Of a stretch of DNA of 64,000 nt, positions 8,223 through 17,295 are shown one piece after another. Under the pieces are notes generated by a model that worked only from the letters and a program-made list of their open reading frames with translations, was not told the origin of the DNA and did no database searches. Source of the stretch: Schlegelella_A sp038234975 (lineage in GTDB: Bacteria; Pseudomonadota; Gammaproteobacteria; Burkholderiales; Burkholderiaceae_C); the NCBI GenBank assembly GCA_038234975.1, contig JBBSUK010000002.1:1-64000 (forward strand), written 5' to 3'. The first letter of the stretch is position 1; each line of letters opens with the position of its first letter. The position numbers were made by a program, and so were the translations under genes.

Positions 8223-9520
8223 TGGGTACCCGCAGGCGAGCACTGCACACGTTCTTCGGCGTCGTCTCGACGGTCGCCGTCACGTGTGTCGTCCTCGTGT
8301 GCGTGCTCAACCTCAGCTTGGGCAACAAGCAGATCGACGAGCCGCTGGCCCGCCACCACGCGGCCTCCGACCCGTCATTCGAACGCATGGTCGGCGCGGT
8401 GCTCACCCCCGCGCTCGTCGGCGGCAATCGCCTGCAAACGCTGCTCAACGGCGACCAGATCTTTCCCGCGATGCTCGAGGCGCTGCGAAGCGCCCGCGCG
8501 TCGATCACCTTCGAGACCTACATCTTCCGGTCGAGTGACATCGGCTCCGAATTCGAGGCCGCCTTCACCGACGCCGCCAGGCGTGGTGTGCAGGTCAAGG
8601 TGCTGGTCGACTGGATCGGCGGCGAGCTGGAGGATTCCAAGCTCGACCGGATGCGCACCGCCGGCGTCGAGGTGCGCCTGTACAACCCGCCGCGCTGGTA
8701 CAGCGTGGGCCGCTTCAACAACCGCACCCACCGCAAACTGATGGTGGTCGACGGTCGTGTGGGCTTCATCGGTGGCGTTGGCATCGCCGACGAGTGGCGC
8801 GGCCATGCGCAGGACCCGGACCACTGGCGTGGGACGCACTTCCGCGTCGAGGGACCGGTGGTGACACAGCTGCAGTCCGCCTTCATCGACAACTGGCTGC
8901 AGACTGCCAGCCAGCCGCTCGACGGTGACGCCTTCCTCCCACCGATCGCGTCAGTCGCCGACGCGGCCTCGAACTCGGCTCATGTCTTCAGCAGCTCGCC
9001 GCGCGGAGGCTCGAAGAGCATGCAGTTGCTCTACCTCCTGTCGATCACCGCCGCGACGCGATCGATCGATCTGTCGGCGGCCTATTTCGTGCCCGACGAG
9101 GTCGCGATGCAAGCCCTGGTGGCGGCCGCGGGGCGAGGCGTGCGCGTGCGCATCCTGGTGCCGGGGCCGTACATGGACATGGCGATCGTGCGCCGCGCGT
9201 CCCGCGCCTCGTGGGGGCCGCTTCTCGAGGCCGGCGTCGGCATCTTCGAGTACCAGCCGACGATGTTCCATTGCAAGGTGATTGCAGTGGATGGTGTGTG
9301 GGTGTCGCTCGGCTCGTCCAACTTCGATGCGCGCTCGTTCAGCATCAACGACGAAACGAACCTGAACGTCTACGACCGGTCTTTCGCGGCCGAACAGGCG
9401 GCGGTGTTCGAGGACGACCTGACGCGTTCCAACGCGATCACGCTCGAAGCGTGGAAGGCCCGACCCTGGAGCGAGCGGGCACTGGACTTCGCGGCGTCTC
9501 TCGTGTCATCCCAGCTATAG
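8222..9520 (+). CDS. Cardiolipin synthase / phospholipase D family
   Basis: A 432-residue PLD-superfamily enzyme with an N-terminal membrane anchor (residues about 11-33) and two HKD motifs: H170/K172/D177 in RTHRKLMVVDG and H350/K352/D357 in MFHCKVIAVDG. Bacterial enzymes of this build join two phosphatidylglycerols, or phosphatidylglycerol and phosphatidylethanolamine, into cardiolipin at the inner membrane. The single anchor and length look more like ClsB or related forms than the two-anchor ClsA. It is coupled to the upstream DedA gene by a one-base overlap (TGATG). Exact substrate is not shown. Confidence 0.85.
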   Translation: MGTRRRALHTFFGVVSTVAVTCVVLVCVLNLSLGNKQIDEPLARHHAASDPSFERMVGAVLTPALVGGNRLQTLLNGDQIFPAMLEALRSARASITFETYIFRSSDIGSEFEAAFTDAARRGVQVKVLVDWIGGELEDSKLDRMRTAGVEVRLYNPPRWYSVGRFNNRTHRKLMVVDGRVGFIGGVGIADEWRGHAQDPDHWRGTHFRVEGPVVTQLQSAFIDNWLQTASQPLDGDAFLPPIASVADAASNSAHVFSSSPRGGSKSMQLLYLLSITAATRSIDLSAAYFVPDEVAMQALVAAAGRGVRVRILVPGPYMDMAIVRRASRASWGPLLEAGVGIFEYQPTMFHCKVIAVDGVWVSLGSSNFDARSFSINDETNLNVYDRSFAAEQAAVFEDDLTRSNAITLEAWKARPWSERALDFAASLVSSQL

Positions 9521-9531
9521 CGCGTGCGCCG

Positions 9532-10635
9532 TCACGCGATGGGCGCGGTGAAGAAGAACGCCAACCCGAACAGCACGTAGACACCGAGCAGCAACAGACC
9601 TTCGAACCAGGTCGTTTCTCCGTCCGTCGAGATGGCGTTGACGATGAAAGCGGCGCCGGCGATCGCGAACAGTGCCAGCGGGTTGCGGAAGACAAGCGTC
9701 ATGGGCTGTCCCATCCACCACGAACCGAGGACGAGCAGAGGTGCGACGACAAGCGCCACCTGGATGGCCGAGCCGACGCAGATGTTGAGCACCAAACCCA
9801 TCTTGTCCTGCCGCGCGAACCACGAGGCCGCGAACAGGTCGGCAGCAGTGCCGACGAGTGCCAGCACGATCACGCCGAGGAACACGGGCGAAAGGCCCAA
9901 CGATTGCGACGTCTCGTCGAGCGCTCCGGAGACGAGGTGCGCTTCCATGGCGATCAGAGCAGTTCCCACGACCAGTACCGACACCGATACCCACATCGGC
10001 CAGCCGCCTTCGCCGCCTTCATCGCCCTCGTCGCGGGGTTCGTCGGATGCGAAGGCGTCGCGGTGGGTGACGAGCGTGTAGATCAGGTTGGCGCCGTAGA
10101 GCACGAGCAGAACCAGCGCGACGCCGATGCTGAGGTGCTCGTCGGTGATGGCGGGATCAGCCTGCTGTGCGAGATGACGTGCGGTGAAGTCGAACACCGC
10201 GGGCAGCAGCAGTGCGATCACGACGAGGATCAACATGCTTGCGAGCTGACCCGCCTTGTCGCGGTTGAAGGTCTGCCGTGACCGGCCGATGCTGCCCACG
10301 ACGATCGCAAGGCCCAGACCGAAGAGGGTGGTGCCCAGAATCGAGCCGGCGATTTGCGCACGCACCACATCGACCTTGCCCGCCGCCAGAACGAAGAACG
10401 CGAGGATGATTTCGGCGATGCTGCCGAAGCTCACGTTCAGCAAGCCGCCGATGGCGGGCCCTAGCTTGGCGGCGATGTGTTCGGTCGCACGCCGTGCCCA
10501 GTCGGCGAGCACCGCGATCGCCACAGCGCCGGCAAGGAAGACCCAGACGCCGCCCGCGGCAACGAGATACCCGAGGACCGGCGCGACCGGCACCAGCAAC
10601 AACAGGCCAAGAGGCCACGCCAATTTACGCATCAC
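9532..10635 (-). CDS. Calcium/cation-proton exchanger family protein
   Basis: A 367-residue membrane protein with about eleven hydrophobic helices and a central acidic loop near 200-213 (DEPRDEGDEGGEGG). The two inverted repeats of the CaCA superfamily are visible: LLNVSFGSIAEIILAFF and LALVGTAADLFAAS. Cax/ChaA exchangers normally carry GNxxE in both repeats. Here they are GSIAE and GTAAD, with Ser and Thr for Asn and Asp for Glu, so ion preference may differ. It would export calcium or another cation using the proton or sodium gradient. It is convergent with the cardiolipin-synthase gene and lies nine bases beyond the last oxidase gene. Confidence 0.8.
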   Translation of the reverse strand: MMRKLAWPLGLLLLVPVAPVLGYLVAAGGVWVFLAGAVAIAVLADWARRATEHIAAKLGPAIGGLLNVSFGSIAEIILAFFVLAAGKVDVVRAQIAGSILGTTLFGLGLAIVVGSIGRSRQTFNRDKAGQLASMLILVVIALLLPAVFDFTARHLAQQADPAITDEHLSIGVALVLLVLYGANLIYTLVTHRDAFASDEPRDEGDEGGEGGWPMWVSVSVLVVGTALIAMEAHLVSGALDETSQSLGLSPVFLGVIVLALVGTAADLFAASWFARQDKMGLVLNICVGSAIQVALVVAPLLVLGSWWMGQPMTLVFRNPLALFAIAGAAFIVNAISTDGETTWFEGLLLLGVYVLFGLAFFFTAPIA

Positions 10636-10644
10636 GGTTGAGCG

Positions 10645-11022
10645 TCAGCGCGGGACGACGCGGGCAGCCGTGTCGTCGACCACCAGCGGCTCGATCTGCC
10701 GGGGCGCCTGCATCACGGCCGGCTCGTGCAGTCGCGTGCGGTAGTCGACGCCCGAGAGCGTGAACAGCACCCCCAGCATGATCACGGCGACAAGGGCGAC
10801 GACCCGCACCACGGCCGACGCGACCCGCAGCTCCATGAACAGCCAGACAACGATCGTCGTCTTGATCGCCGCGATCGCGACGCCGGCGACGAGGTTGCCG
10901 GCGTTCAGTTGAACGTAGGCCGACGCGAGGCTGGCGCTCATCAGCGCGAGCAGCGCCAGCCACGCAAAGCCGAGCTTCATCGCCACGGTTCGCAACGTCG
11001 CCGATCCGCTGTCCTCTCTCAT
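10645..11022 (-). CDS. Cytochrome c oxidase subunit IV (prokaryotic type)
   Basis: A 125-residue small membrane protein with three predicted helices. KTTIVVWLFMEL in the middle is the typical core of bacterial oxidase subunit IV (caa3/COX4_pro family). It stabilises the oxidase and has no redox centre. The ATG at 11022 overlaps the stop of subunit III in an ATGA junction, so it is the last gene of the respiratory operon. The C-terminal 30 residues after the last helix are hydrophilic. Confidence 0.82.
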   Translation of the reverse strand: MREDSGSATLRTVAMKLGFAWLALLALMSASLASAYVQLNAGNLVAGVAIAAIKTTIVVWLFMELRVASAVVRVVALVAVIMLGVLFTLSGVDYRTRLHEPAVMQAPRQIEPLVVDDTAARVVPR

Positions 11023-11657
11023 GACGCTCGCCCGCCGAGGTAGATGAGTGGGTAGACGAAGATCCACACGATGTCGACGAAGTGCCAGTAGAGCCCGGCA
11101 ACGGCGAGGCGCGCTGGCGAGCACCAGACCCCGGGCTCGCGATGCGCACCGTACGCGGCGATCATCATCCACGCGATGCCGACCGTCAGGTGCAGCGCAT
11201 GCACGCCGGTCATCGTGTAGTACAGCATGTAGAAGAGTTGCGCTCCCGCCGGAACGGCGCCTCCGGTCGCGCCGTCGAGGCGGAACGACGGGCCCGGAAA
11301 CAGGCCCTGGGTCCAGTCGTGCCGGTACTCGATGCCCTTCAGCACCAGGAAGACGACGCCGAGCGCGGCCGTCGCCGCGAGCATCGGCGCGACCCACCTG
11401 CGCCGGCCCGCGGAGCCCGCTGCGACGGCGACGGCGACGAGGAAGCTGCTCGTCAGCAGCACCGCGGTGTTGGCGGTGCCGATGACGACGTCGGTGGCGC
11501 GGCTCGCCGCGGCCCAGCCGTCGGGATAGCTGATGCGGCCGTAGGTATACGCGAAGAAGAGGCCGCCGAAGAACATCAGCTCGCTGGCGAGGAAGACCCA
11601 GAAGCCGAACTCGGCGGTTTCGCGCCGCGACTCGCGCGCGGCGGCGACGGCGCTCAC
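11019..11657 (-). CDS. ctaE: Cytochrome c oxidase subunit III
   Basis: A 212-residue membrane protein with five helices, the short form used by caa3-type oxidases. GFWVFLASELMFFGGLFFAY near residue 20 is the family signature and the C-terminal LYWHFVDIVWIFVYPLIYL ends it. It lacks redox centres and supports subunit I. The start is a GTG at 11657 inside a GTGA overlap with the stop of ctaD; no in-frame ATG exists near the conserved N-terminus. It overlaps subunit IV by four bases downstream. Confidence 0.92.
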   Translation of the reverse strand: MSAVAAARESRRETAEFGFWVFLASELMFFGGLFFAYTYGRISYPDGWAAASRATDVVIGTANTAVLLTSSFLVAVAVAAGSAGRRRWVAPMLAATAALGVVFLVLKGIEYRHDWTQGLFPGPSFRLDGATGGAVPAGAQLFYMLYYTMTGVHALHLTVGIAWMMIAAYGAHREPGVWCSPARLAVAGLYWHFVDIVWIFVYPLIYLGGRAS

Positions 11658-13309
11658 GTCGAGTGCTCCTTCATGCCCAGGCCGGCGATCGACGCGGAGT
11701 GCTTCGGCGTGTAGCCGTAGACGTCGTCGGGCGCCTCGGGCGGCGTCTCGAAGTTGTGGGTCGGCGGCGGCGAGCGCGTCTGCCACTCGAGCCCCGTCGC
11801 GCCCCACGGATTGGCCTCGGCACGACGACCGCGGGCGATCGACCACGTCAGGTAGACGAGCGGCATCAGGTAGCTGATCGCGAGCACGCCGGCCCCGGCC
11901 GACGACATGATGTTGAGCACCTGGAACTCGGGCGGGTACTCGTGGTAGCGCCGCGGCATGCCCTGCACGCCGAGCAGGAACTGCGGGAAGAAGGTGAGGT
12001 TGAAGCCGATGAACATGGTCACGGCGGCGATCCGCGCCCAGACCTCGTTCACGAGCCGCCCCGTCACCTTCGGCCACCAGAAGTGGAGCGCACCGAAGTA
12101 GGCCATGACGGCGCCGCCGACCATGATGTAGTGGAAGTGAGCGACGATGAAGTAGGTGTCGGTGAGGTGGACGTCGAGCGCGAGCGCGGCGAGGAAGAGT
12201 CCGGTCAGCCCGCCGATGGTGAACAGGCCGACGAAGCCGAGCGCATAGAGCATCGGCGCGTCGAAGCGGATCTGGCCCTTGTAGAGCGTCGCCGTCCAGT
12301 TGAAGACCTTGATCGCCGACGGCACGGCGACGGCGAACGAGAGCAGCGAGAACACCAGGCTCGCCGCCACCGACTGGCCCGAGACGAACATGTGGTGCCC
12401 CCACACCAGGAAGCCGACCGCGGCGATGGCGAGGATCGCCCAGGCCATGAAGCGGTAGCCGAAGATGCGCTTGCGTGCAAAGCACGGCACGATCTCGCTG
12501 ACCACGCCCATCGCCGGCAGCACCATGATGTAGACGGCCGGGTGCGAGTAGAACCAGAACAGGTGCTGGAACAGGATCGGGTCGCCGCCGTGCGCCGGGT
12601 CGAAGACGCCGATCTGGAACAGCCGCTCGGCGACGGCGAGGACCGTCGTGATCGCGAGCACCGGCGTCGCGAGCACGAGGATGATGCTGGTCGCGTAGAT
12701 CGACCAGACGAACAGCGGGAGGCGGAACCACCCCAGGCCCGGCACGCGCAGCCGGTGCACGGTGGCGATGAAGTTGACGCCCGTGGCGATGGACGAGAAG
12801 CCGACGATGAAGACGCCGACCAGCGTGACGACGACGTAGCCGTTGGAGAACATCGTCGAGTAGGGCGTGTAGAACGTCCATCCGGTGTCGACGCCGCCGA
12901 GGAAGAGCGCCGCCAGGATGGTGACGCCGCCGGCGATGTAGAGGTACCAGCTCGCGAGGTTGAGCCGCGGGAACACGAGGTCGCGGGCGCCGATCATCAT
13001 CGGCAGCACGAAGTTGCCGATCACCGAAGGGATCGAGGGGATCAGGAACAGCCACACCATGATCACACCGTGGGCGGTGAAGAGCTTGTTGTAGCTGTCG
13101 TGCGACACCAGGTCGCCGGCCGGCGTGACAAGCTCGAGGCGGATCAGCGTCGCCGCGGCGCCACCGATGAAGAAGAAGCCGGTGATGGCGATCGCGTAGA
13201 GGATGGCGATGCGCTTGTGGTCGGTCGTCGTCAGCCACGAGCGCAAGGTGTGGCCGTCGTCGAGGTAGCTCGGCGACGCGGCGGACGAGGGATTCGTGAT
13301 CGTGCTCAT
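11654..13309 (-). CDS. ctaD: Cytochrome c oxidase subunit I (caa3 type, A2-like)
   Basis: The catalytic subunit: reduces oxygen to water and pumps protons. 551 residues with twelve helices. Heme and copper ligands are visible: H80 (low-spin heme), H256 and H305/H306 (CuB), H391 (high-spin heme) and H393 (low-spin heme). Y260, the tyrosine cross-linked to H256, is present. Helix VI reads YSHPAVY (254-260) rather than GHPEVY: the proton-gating Glu is replaced and the Tyr-Ser pair of A2-subtype oxidases is present. Overlaps ctaC by ATGA and subunit III by GTGA. Confidence 0.96.
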   Translation of the reverse strand: MSTITNPSSAASPSYLDDGHTLRSWLTTTDHKRIAILYAIAITGFFFIGGAAATLIRLELVTPAGDLVSHDSYNKLFTAHGVIMVWLFLIPSIPSVIGNFVLPMMIGARDLVFPRLNLASWYLYIAGGVTILAALFLGGVDTGWTFYTPYSTMFSNGYVVVTLVGVFIVGFSSIATGVNFIATVHRLRVPGLGWFRLPLFVWSIYATSIILVLATPVLAITTVLAVAERLFQIGVFDPAHGGDPILFQHLFWFYSHPAVYIMVLPAMGVVSEIVPCFARKRIFGYRFMAWAILAIAAVGFLVWGHHMFVSGQSVAASLVFSLLSFAVAVPSAIKVFNWTATLYKGQIRFDAPMLYALGFVGLFTIGGLTGLFLAALALDVHLTDTYFIVAHFHYIMVGGAVMAYFGALHFWWPKVTGRLVNEVWARIAAVTMFIGFNLTFFPQFLLGVQGMPRRYHEYPPEFQVLNIMSSAGAGVLAISYLMPLVYLTWSIARGRRAEANPWGATGLEWQTRSPPPTHNFETPPEAPDDVYGYTPKHSASIAGLGMKEHST

Positions 13310-14289
13310 CGCGGTTTCGCCTCGCGGCCTCCGGTCGATCGCAGCCAGGCGATGATCGCCTCGATGTCTTCCTCGCTGAGTTGCCCGGCAAAGCTCGGCA
13401 TCAGCGGCGCGTAGCCAGCGACGATCTTTTTCTCGGGCGCGAGGATCGAGTCGCGCACGTAGTTCTCGTCGGCGACGAGGCTGGTGCCGTCCTGCAGGCG
13501 CACGGTGCGGCCGAGCAACCCGTCGAGCAGCGGCGCGTGCACGGTCGAGCCGGCGGCGTGGCAGCCGCTGCAGCCGTGTTCGCGAAAGAGGGCGAAGCCC
13601 TGCTGCGCCATGCCCGGCACGTCGGGCCCGGCGGCGAGCCAGCGCGCGTAGTCGGCCGGCTGCATGACCACGACGCGGCCAAGCATCTGCGAGTGGTCGG
13701 TGCCGCAGTACTCCGAGCAGAAAAGGCGGAACTCGCCAAGCTGCGTGGCCGTGAACCAGAGGCTCGTGTAACGGCCGGGGACGACGTCCTGCTTGAGGCG
13801 AAACGCCGGGACGAAGAAGCTGTGAATCACGTCCTGCGAGGTGAGCACGAGCCGCACCGGCTGGCCGATCGGCACGTGCAGCTCGTTGATCTCGCGCCGG
13901 CCGTTGCGGTGCTGCAGCTTCCACATCCACTGCTTGCCGACGGCGTAAATCGGCAGCGCGTCGGCGGGCGGGCGGTGGATGGCGACGAAGTCGCTCGCCG
14001 CCCAGACGAAGATGCCGAGGAACAGCACGAACGGGATCACCGTCCACGCGACCTCGAGGCCGCGCGCGCAGCTCGGCGCCGAGCTGCGGTCGGCCTTCGA
14101 GCCGCGCCGATAGCGGATCGAGAAGACGACGATCAGGCCGGCGAGGAGGATCGCGAGCACGCCGCACAGCGCGAGCATCGCCAGGAAGAGCAGGTCGCTG
14201 CGCGCCGCCATCGTCGACGCGCTCTGCTCGATGAGGCGAAACCCCGGTGCGAGCACGGCGTCGGGGGAGCCTGCGGTCGCGCTGCTCAC
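13306..14289 (-). CDS. ctaC: Cytochrome c oxidase subunit II with fused cytochrome c
   Basis: 327 residues. Two N-terminal membrane helices (about 32-57 and 80-100) are followed by a CuA cupredoxin domain. All CuA ligands are present: H156, C191, E193, C195, H199 and M202, in CSEYCGTDHSQM. A C-terminal cytochrome c domain carries CSGCH at 240-244, with a probable methionine ligand in APLMPSF. The fused heme domain defines the caa3 type and accepts electrons from ACIII or a soluble cytochrome. It overlaps ctaD by four bases and follows the SCO gene by 16 bases. Confidence 0.96.
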   Translation of the reverse strand: MSSATAGSPDAVLAPGFRLIEQSASTMAARSDLLFLAMLALCGVLAILLAGLIVVFSIRYRRGSKADRSSAPSCARGLEVAWTVIPFVLFLGIFVWAASDFVAIHRPPADALPIYAVGKQWMWKLQHRNGRREINELHVPIGQPVRLVLTSQDVIHSFFVPAFRLKQDVVPGRYTSLWFTATQLGEFRLFCSEYCGTDHSQMLGRVVVMQPADYARWLAAGPDVPGMAQQGFALFREHGCSGCHAAGSTVHAPLLDGLLGRTVRLQDGTSLVADENYVRDSILAPEKKIVAGYAPLMPSFAGQLSEEDIEAIIAWLRSTGGREAKPR

Positions 14290-14305
14290 GTCGTCGCTGC
14301 CTTCG

Positions 14306-15223
14306 TCATCGTGGCCGTACCGCAGGCGTGCGCCGATGCCGCCAGATCCACCCCGCCAGCGCCAACATCAGGCAGACGCCGACGATGCGCAGCACGAGCA
14401 TGACAGCGGCGCTGTGCCGGCCGAGCGACGGATCGAGATGCGCGCACAGCAGGACGAGCCGGTCGACCAGGCCACCGACGACATCGTCGTCCGCTGCATC
14501 GAGCGCCCCGCGCAGCGCCGCCGGATCGTGGCGGACGCCGAGGAAGTAGCGCGAGACGCGGCCTTCGGGCGTGACGACGAGAAACCCGGCGGCGTGGGCG
14601 AACGTTGCGGGGCTCGCGGCGTCGGCCGTGTCGTCGACACGCTGGACGCCGAATCCCGCGGCGGCGGCGAGCTCGGAGACCGACGCAGCGGGACCGACGA
14701 GCGCGTCGATCCGCGGCTGCGCGACCCCGTCGCGGCCAGACGCTTGCGTGCCACTGGCAGCGGCGCGCGTGTAGGCGAGGTCGGCCCACGCCAGGTCGCG
14801 GGCGCGCGCGGCGCTGGCATCGGCAGCGGTCTCTTCCGGGTCGATGCTGACCGCCACGACGCGGTATCGCGCGGGCGGGACGCCGCTCTCGGCGAGCACC
14901 TCGATGGCGCCCTGCGCGACCGTCTGGCACAGGCGCGGGCAGCGGTAGTAGCCGAGCACGAGGACGACGGCAACGCCGCGGCCGTCGGCATCGCGGTCGA
15001 AGTAGTCGCCCAGGCGCACTGCGCGGCCGTCGGCGTCGACGAACCGCAAGCCGAGCGGCAGCGGCGCGCCCAGCCGCTGCTCGATGGCGACGTCGGGTGC
15101 CCCGGCACCGGGGAAGACGGCCCCTTCGGCGGCGATGGCCGGCGCCGCGAACTTGATCGTCGACATGGCAGCGATCGCTGCAGCGGCGCACCGCAGGACG
15201 ATCCATCTCGTGCGCGCGTTCAC
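14306..15223 (-). CDS. SCO1/SenC/PrrC family copper chaperone
   Basis: A thioredoxin-fold protein that delivers copper to the CuA site of oxidase subunit II. The copper-binding CxxxC is YYRCPRLCQTV. A later GFLVVTPEGRVSRYF strand precedes the expected distal-histidine region, where a histidine is seen in VRHDP. 305 residues from the GTG at 15223, which sits in a GTGA overlap with the small upstream gene. The N-terminal hydrophobic stretch is a signal or anchor, and a C-terminal membrane helix (VMLVLRIVGVCLMLALAGW) is an addition seen in SCO proteins from ACIII loci. Starts further upstream run antisense-like basic sequence. Confidence 0.88.
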   Translation of the reverse strand: MNARTRWIVLRCAAAAIAAMSTIKFAAPAIAAEGAVFPGAGAPDVAIEQRLGAPLPLGLRFVDADGRAVRLGDYFDRDADGRGVAVVLVLGYYRCPRLCQTVAQGAIEVLAESGVPPARYRVVAVSIDPEETAADASAARARDLAWADLAYTRAAASGTQASGRDGVAQPRIDALVGPAASVSELAAAAGFGVQRVDDTADAASPATFAHAAGFLVVTPEGRVSRYFLGVRHDPAALRGALDAADDDVVGGLVDRLVLLCAHLDPSLGRHSAAVMLVLRIVGVCLMLALAGWIWRHRRTPAVRPR

Positions 15224-15483
15224 CGCGCCGCCTCCGACGCGGCCCGCTGGCGCTCCTCGGCCGCCAGATACGCCGCGTGGTCGTTCTGCGGTGCGCTCTG
15301 CAGCGCCGGGCCACGGCCTTCGAGCGCGGGCACCAGGCCGACAGCGCCGCTCGGCAGCCCGCCGAACGGCTCGTGCCACGCGGTGAGCAGCGCCAGCACG
15401 GCGCCGATGGCGATCGCGATGCCCAGCATGAAGCCGCAGCCGGCGTAGATCACCGGCTTGACGTGAACGTCATGTCCCGACAT
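15220..15483 (-). CDS. Small membrane protein of the ACIII-caa3 operon
   Basis: An 87-residue protein of unknown function. Residues about 10-34 form one strongly hydrophobic helix (VIYAGCGFMLGIAIAIGAVL), and the rest is a soluble tail rich in Ala, Gln and Glu. It overlaps the end of actF by 14 bases and the SCO start by GTGA, so it belongs to the operon. It could be a small accessory subunit of ACIII or the oxidase, or an assembly factor. I do not recognise a family. Confidence 0.7.
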   Translation of the reverse strand: MSGHDVHVKPVIYAGCGFMLGIAIAIGAVLALLTAWHEPFGGLPSGAVGLVPALEGRGPALQSAPQNDHAAYLAAEERQRAASEAAR

Positions 15484-16582
15484 GGCCGAACTCCTGATGC
15501 ACGGGAGGTGAAGACTCGATTCGCATCGCCCGACCGCCGAACGACAGCAGCGTGAGCCCCGCCATCAGACAGGGCGCGAGCCACCATGCCGCGAGGGCGT
15601 GGGGCGCGACCGACGGCAGGACCAGCCAGACGGCATCGAAGGCGTTGGCGCCGACCAGCGCGAGCGCGACGAAGCCGAGCCGGCGCGGCGCGTCCTTGAC
15701 GGCGCGAAAGAGGAGCACGACGAGCGGCAGCGCGAAGTGGAGGACCACCAGCGCGGCGCCGGCCCAGATCCAGCCGGTCTGCAGGCGCGGCACGAACCAC
15801 GAGATCTCGCGCGGCAGGTTCTCGGCCCAGATGATGAGCAGCTGCATGAACGCCAGGTAGGCCCAGGCGAGCACCGCGGTCAGCAGCAGGTTGCCGAAGT
15901 CGCGCGACAGCGGCACGCCGTCGTTCACGGGCTGCGCCGGTGCCGGGCCGAGCTCGCGGCAGGCGAGCGCGACGACGAGCGCGCCGCCGCCCACCGCCTG
16001 CCCCGCCAGCGCGGCGAGCGCGAAACCGGAGCTCGACCAGCCGGCAATGAGCGCGACGAGCGCGTCGATGGCGGCGAGCGACGTGAACGCCATGTGCAGC
16101 ATCACCGAGATCGCCGCCTGGCCGGCGCTCGCGAGCGTGCGGGCGCGATGGGCGAGCCACAGCCAGACGCCGGCGTAGAACGCACAGCGCAGGGCGAAGA
16201 AGAGCGGCGATTGCCACGCCATCAGGAAGGCGCGACCGAGCGGCGCATCGCTGGCCGTCGTGCCGGGCGACGCCGCCCACGCGTACAGGAGCGGCAGGCC
16301 GAAGGCGAGCGGCAGGAAAAGGACGAGCACGCGCGGCAGCCGCGCCGCCAGCCGCAGGACGTGCGGCCGCAGCACCGCGCCCCACTGGCCGCCGGTCAGC
16401 TGGTGGATCCACAGCCACGACAGCGCGCCGAGCACGAGGCCCAGACCGAACCACGATGCCGCGAGCCACGACGCGAAGAAGACGCGTGGCGCGAGCCAGT
16501 AGCCCGGGATGGCGGCGAGCACGAGCGCCGCGCCGAGCCATGGTGCGGCCGGATTCGACAGGCACAGGCGATGGCGCTGCAT
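15470..16582 (-). CDS. actF: Alternative Complex III subunit ActF
   Basis: A 370-residue membrane protein with about ten helices, related to the NrfD/PsrC-like subunits of ACIII but more diverged than ActC. Segments such as FGNLLLTAVLAWAYLAFMQ and IIWAENLPREISWFVPR are typical of ActF. In ACIII it sits beside ActC in the membrane and may form part of a proton path. The ATG at 16582 lies eight bases beyond the actE stop. Identity rests largely on hydrophobicity plus operon position between actE and SCO. Confidence 0.87.
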   Translation of the reverse strand: MQRHRLCLSNPAAPWLGAALVLAAIPGYWLAPRVFFASWLAASWFGLGLVLGALSWLWIHQLTGGQWGAVLRPHVLRLAARLPRVLVLFLPLAFGLPLLYAWAASPGTTASDAPLGRAFLMAWQSPLFFALRCAFYAGVWLWLAHRARTLASAGQAAISVMLHMAFTSLAAIDALVALIAGWSSSGFALAALAGQAVGGGALVVALACRELGPAPAQPVNDGVPLSRDFGNLLLTAVLAWAYLAFMQLLIIWAENLPREISWFVPRLQTGWIWAGAALVVLHFALPLVVLLFRAVKDAPRRLGFVALALVGANAFDAVWLVLPSVAPHALAAWWLAPCLMAGLTLLSFGGRAMRIESSPPVHQEFGHVGT

Positions 16583-16590
16583 GGCGTCCG

Positions 16591-17295
16591 CTACGGCCTC
16601 GACCGAACCGGCCGGTCCGCTGCGGCATCGGTGGCTTGCATCGCGGCCGCCGGACCCGTCGTCGGCGTGGCCGGCATCATCCCCGCCGAGCGGGTCGCCC
16701 CGCTCGCAGCCGCCTGCGCGAGCGGGGCGCCGAGGTCGTTCTGCAGGTGACGGATCCAGGCGACGATGGCCCAGCGGTCGCTCGCGTCGACCCGTCCCGC
16801 GTAGGAGTACATGATCCCGTAGCCGTGGGTCATCACATCGAAGAAGTGGCGGTCGGGCGCGGTGCGCAGGCGGACGAGGTGATACGAGGGCGGCGCCGGG
16901 AAGCCGCGCCGCGGCACGGGGCCGTCGCCGTCGCCGAGCGAGCTGTGGCAAGGCGCACAGTAGATCGTGTAGCGCTCCTGGCCGCGTGCGAGCATCGCCG
17001 GCGGCACGACAGCGGGCAGCGTCTGCTGCGCGTCGGCCGCATCGAGCGTGCGCACCGCCGCCTCGCCGCGGCGCCCGCTGGCGTTGGCCGCCGGCTCGCC
17101 CAGTGAGCGCGCCACCGCGCCGGGCGGCGCGCGGCGCGACGCCAGGCCGTCGTCCCAGAGCGGGCTCGTCGACGCCGGCTTCAGCTTCGGCTGGTCGTAC
17201 ATGTTGCGCACGATGCGTTCGCAGCCCGCCAGGCCCAGGCCGGCGGCGAGGGCGACCGCGACGGCGCCGGTGCGGCGATGAAGGTTCGTCGTCAT
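16591..17295 (-). CDS. actE: ACIII monoheme cytochrome c lipoprotein ActE
   Basis: A 234-residue periplasmic lipoprotein. The signal peptide ends in the lipobox LAGC with C25 as the lipidated cysteine. One heme site, CAPCH, is at 113-117, and a probable methionine ligand lies in HGYGIMYSYAGR. It would pass electrons from the ActA hemes to the oxidase. The tail after about residue 195 is Ala/Pro-rich and low in complexity. The ATG overlaps the actD stop in an ATGA junction. Confidence 0.92.
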   Translation of the reverse strand: MTTNLHRRTGAVAVALAAGLGLAGCERIVRNMYDQPKLKPASTSPLWDDGLASRRAPPGAVARSLGEPAANASGRRGEAAVRTLDAADAQQTLPAVVPPAMLARGQERYTIYCAPCHSSLGDGDGPVPRRGFPAPPSYHLVRLRTAPDRHFFDVMTHGYGIMYSYAGRVDASDRWAIVAWIRHLQNDLGAPLAQAAASGATRSAGMMPATPTTGPAAAMQATDAAADRPVRSRP

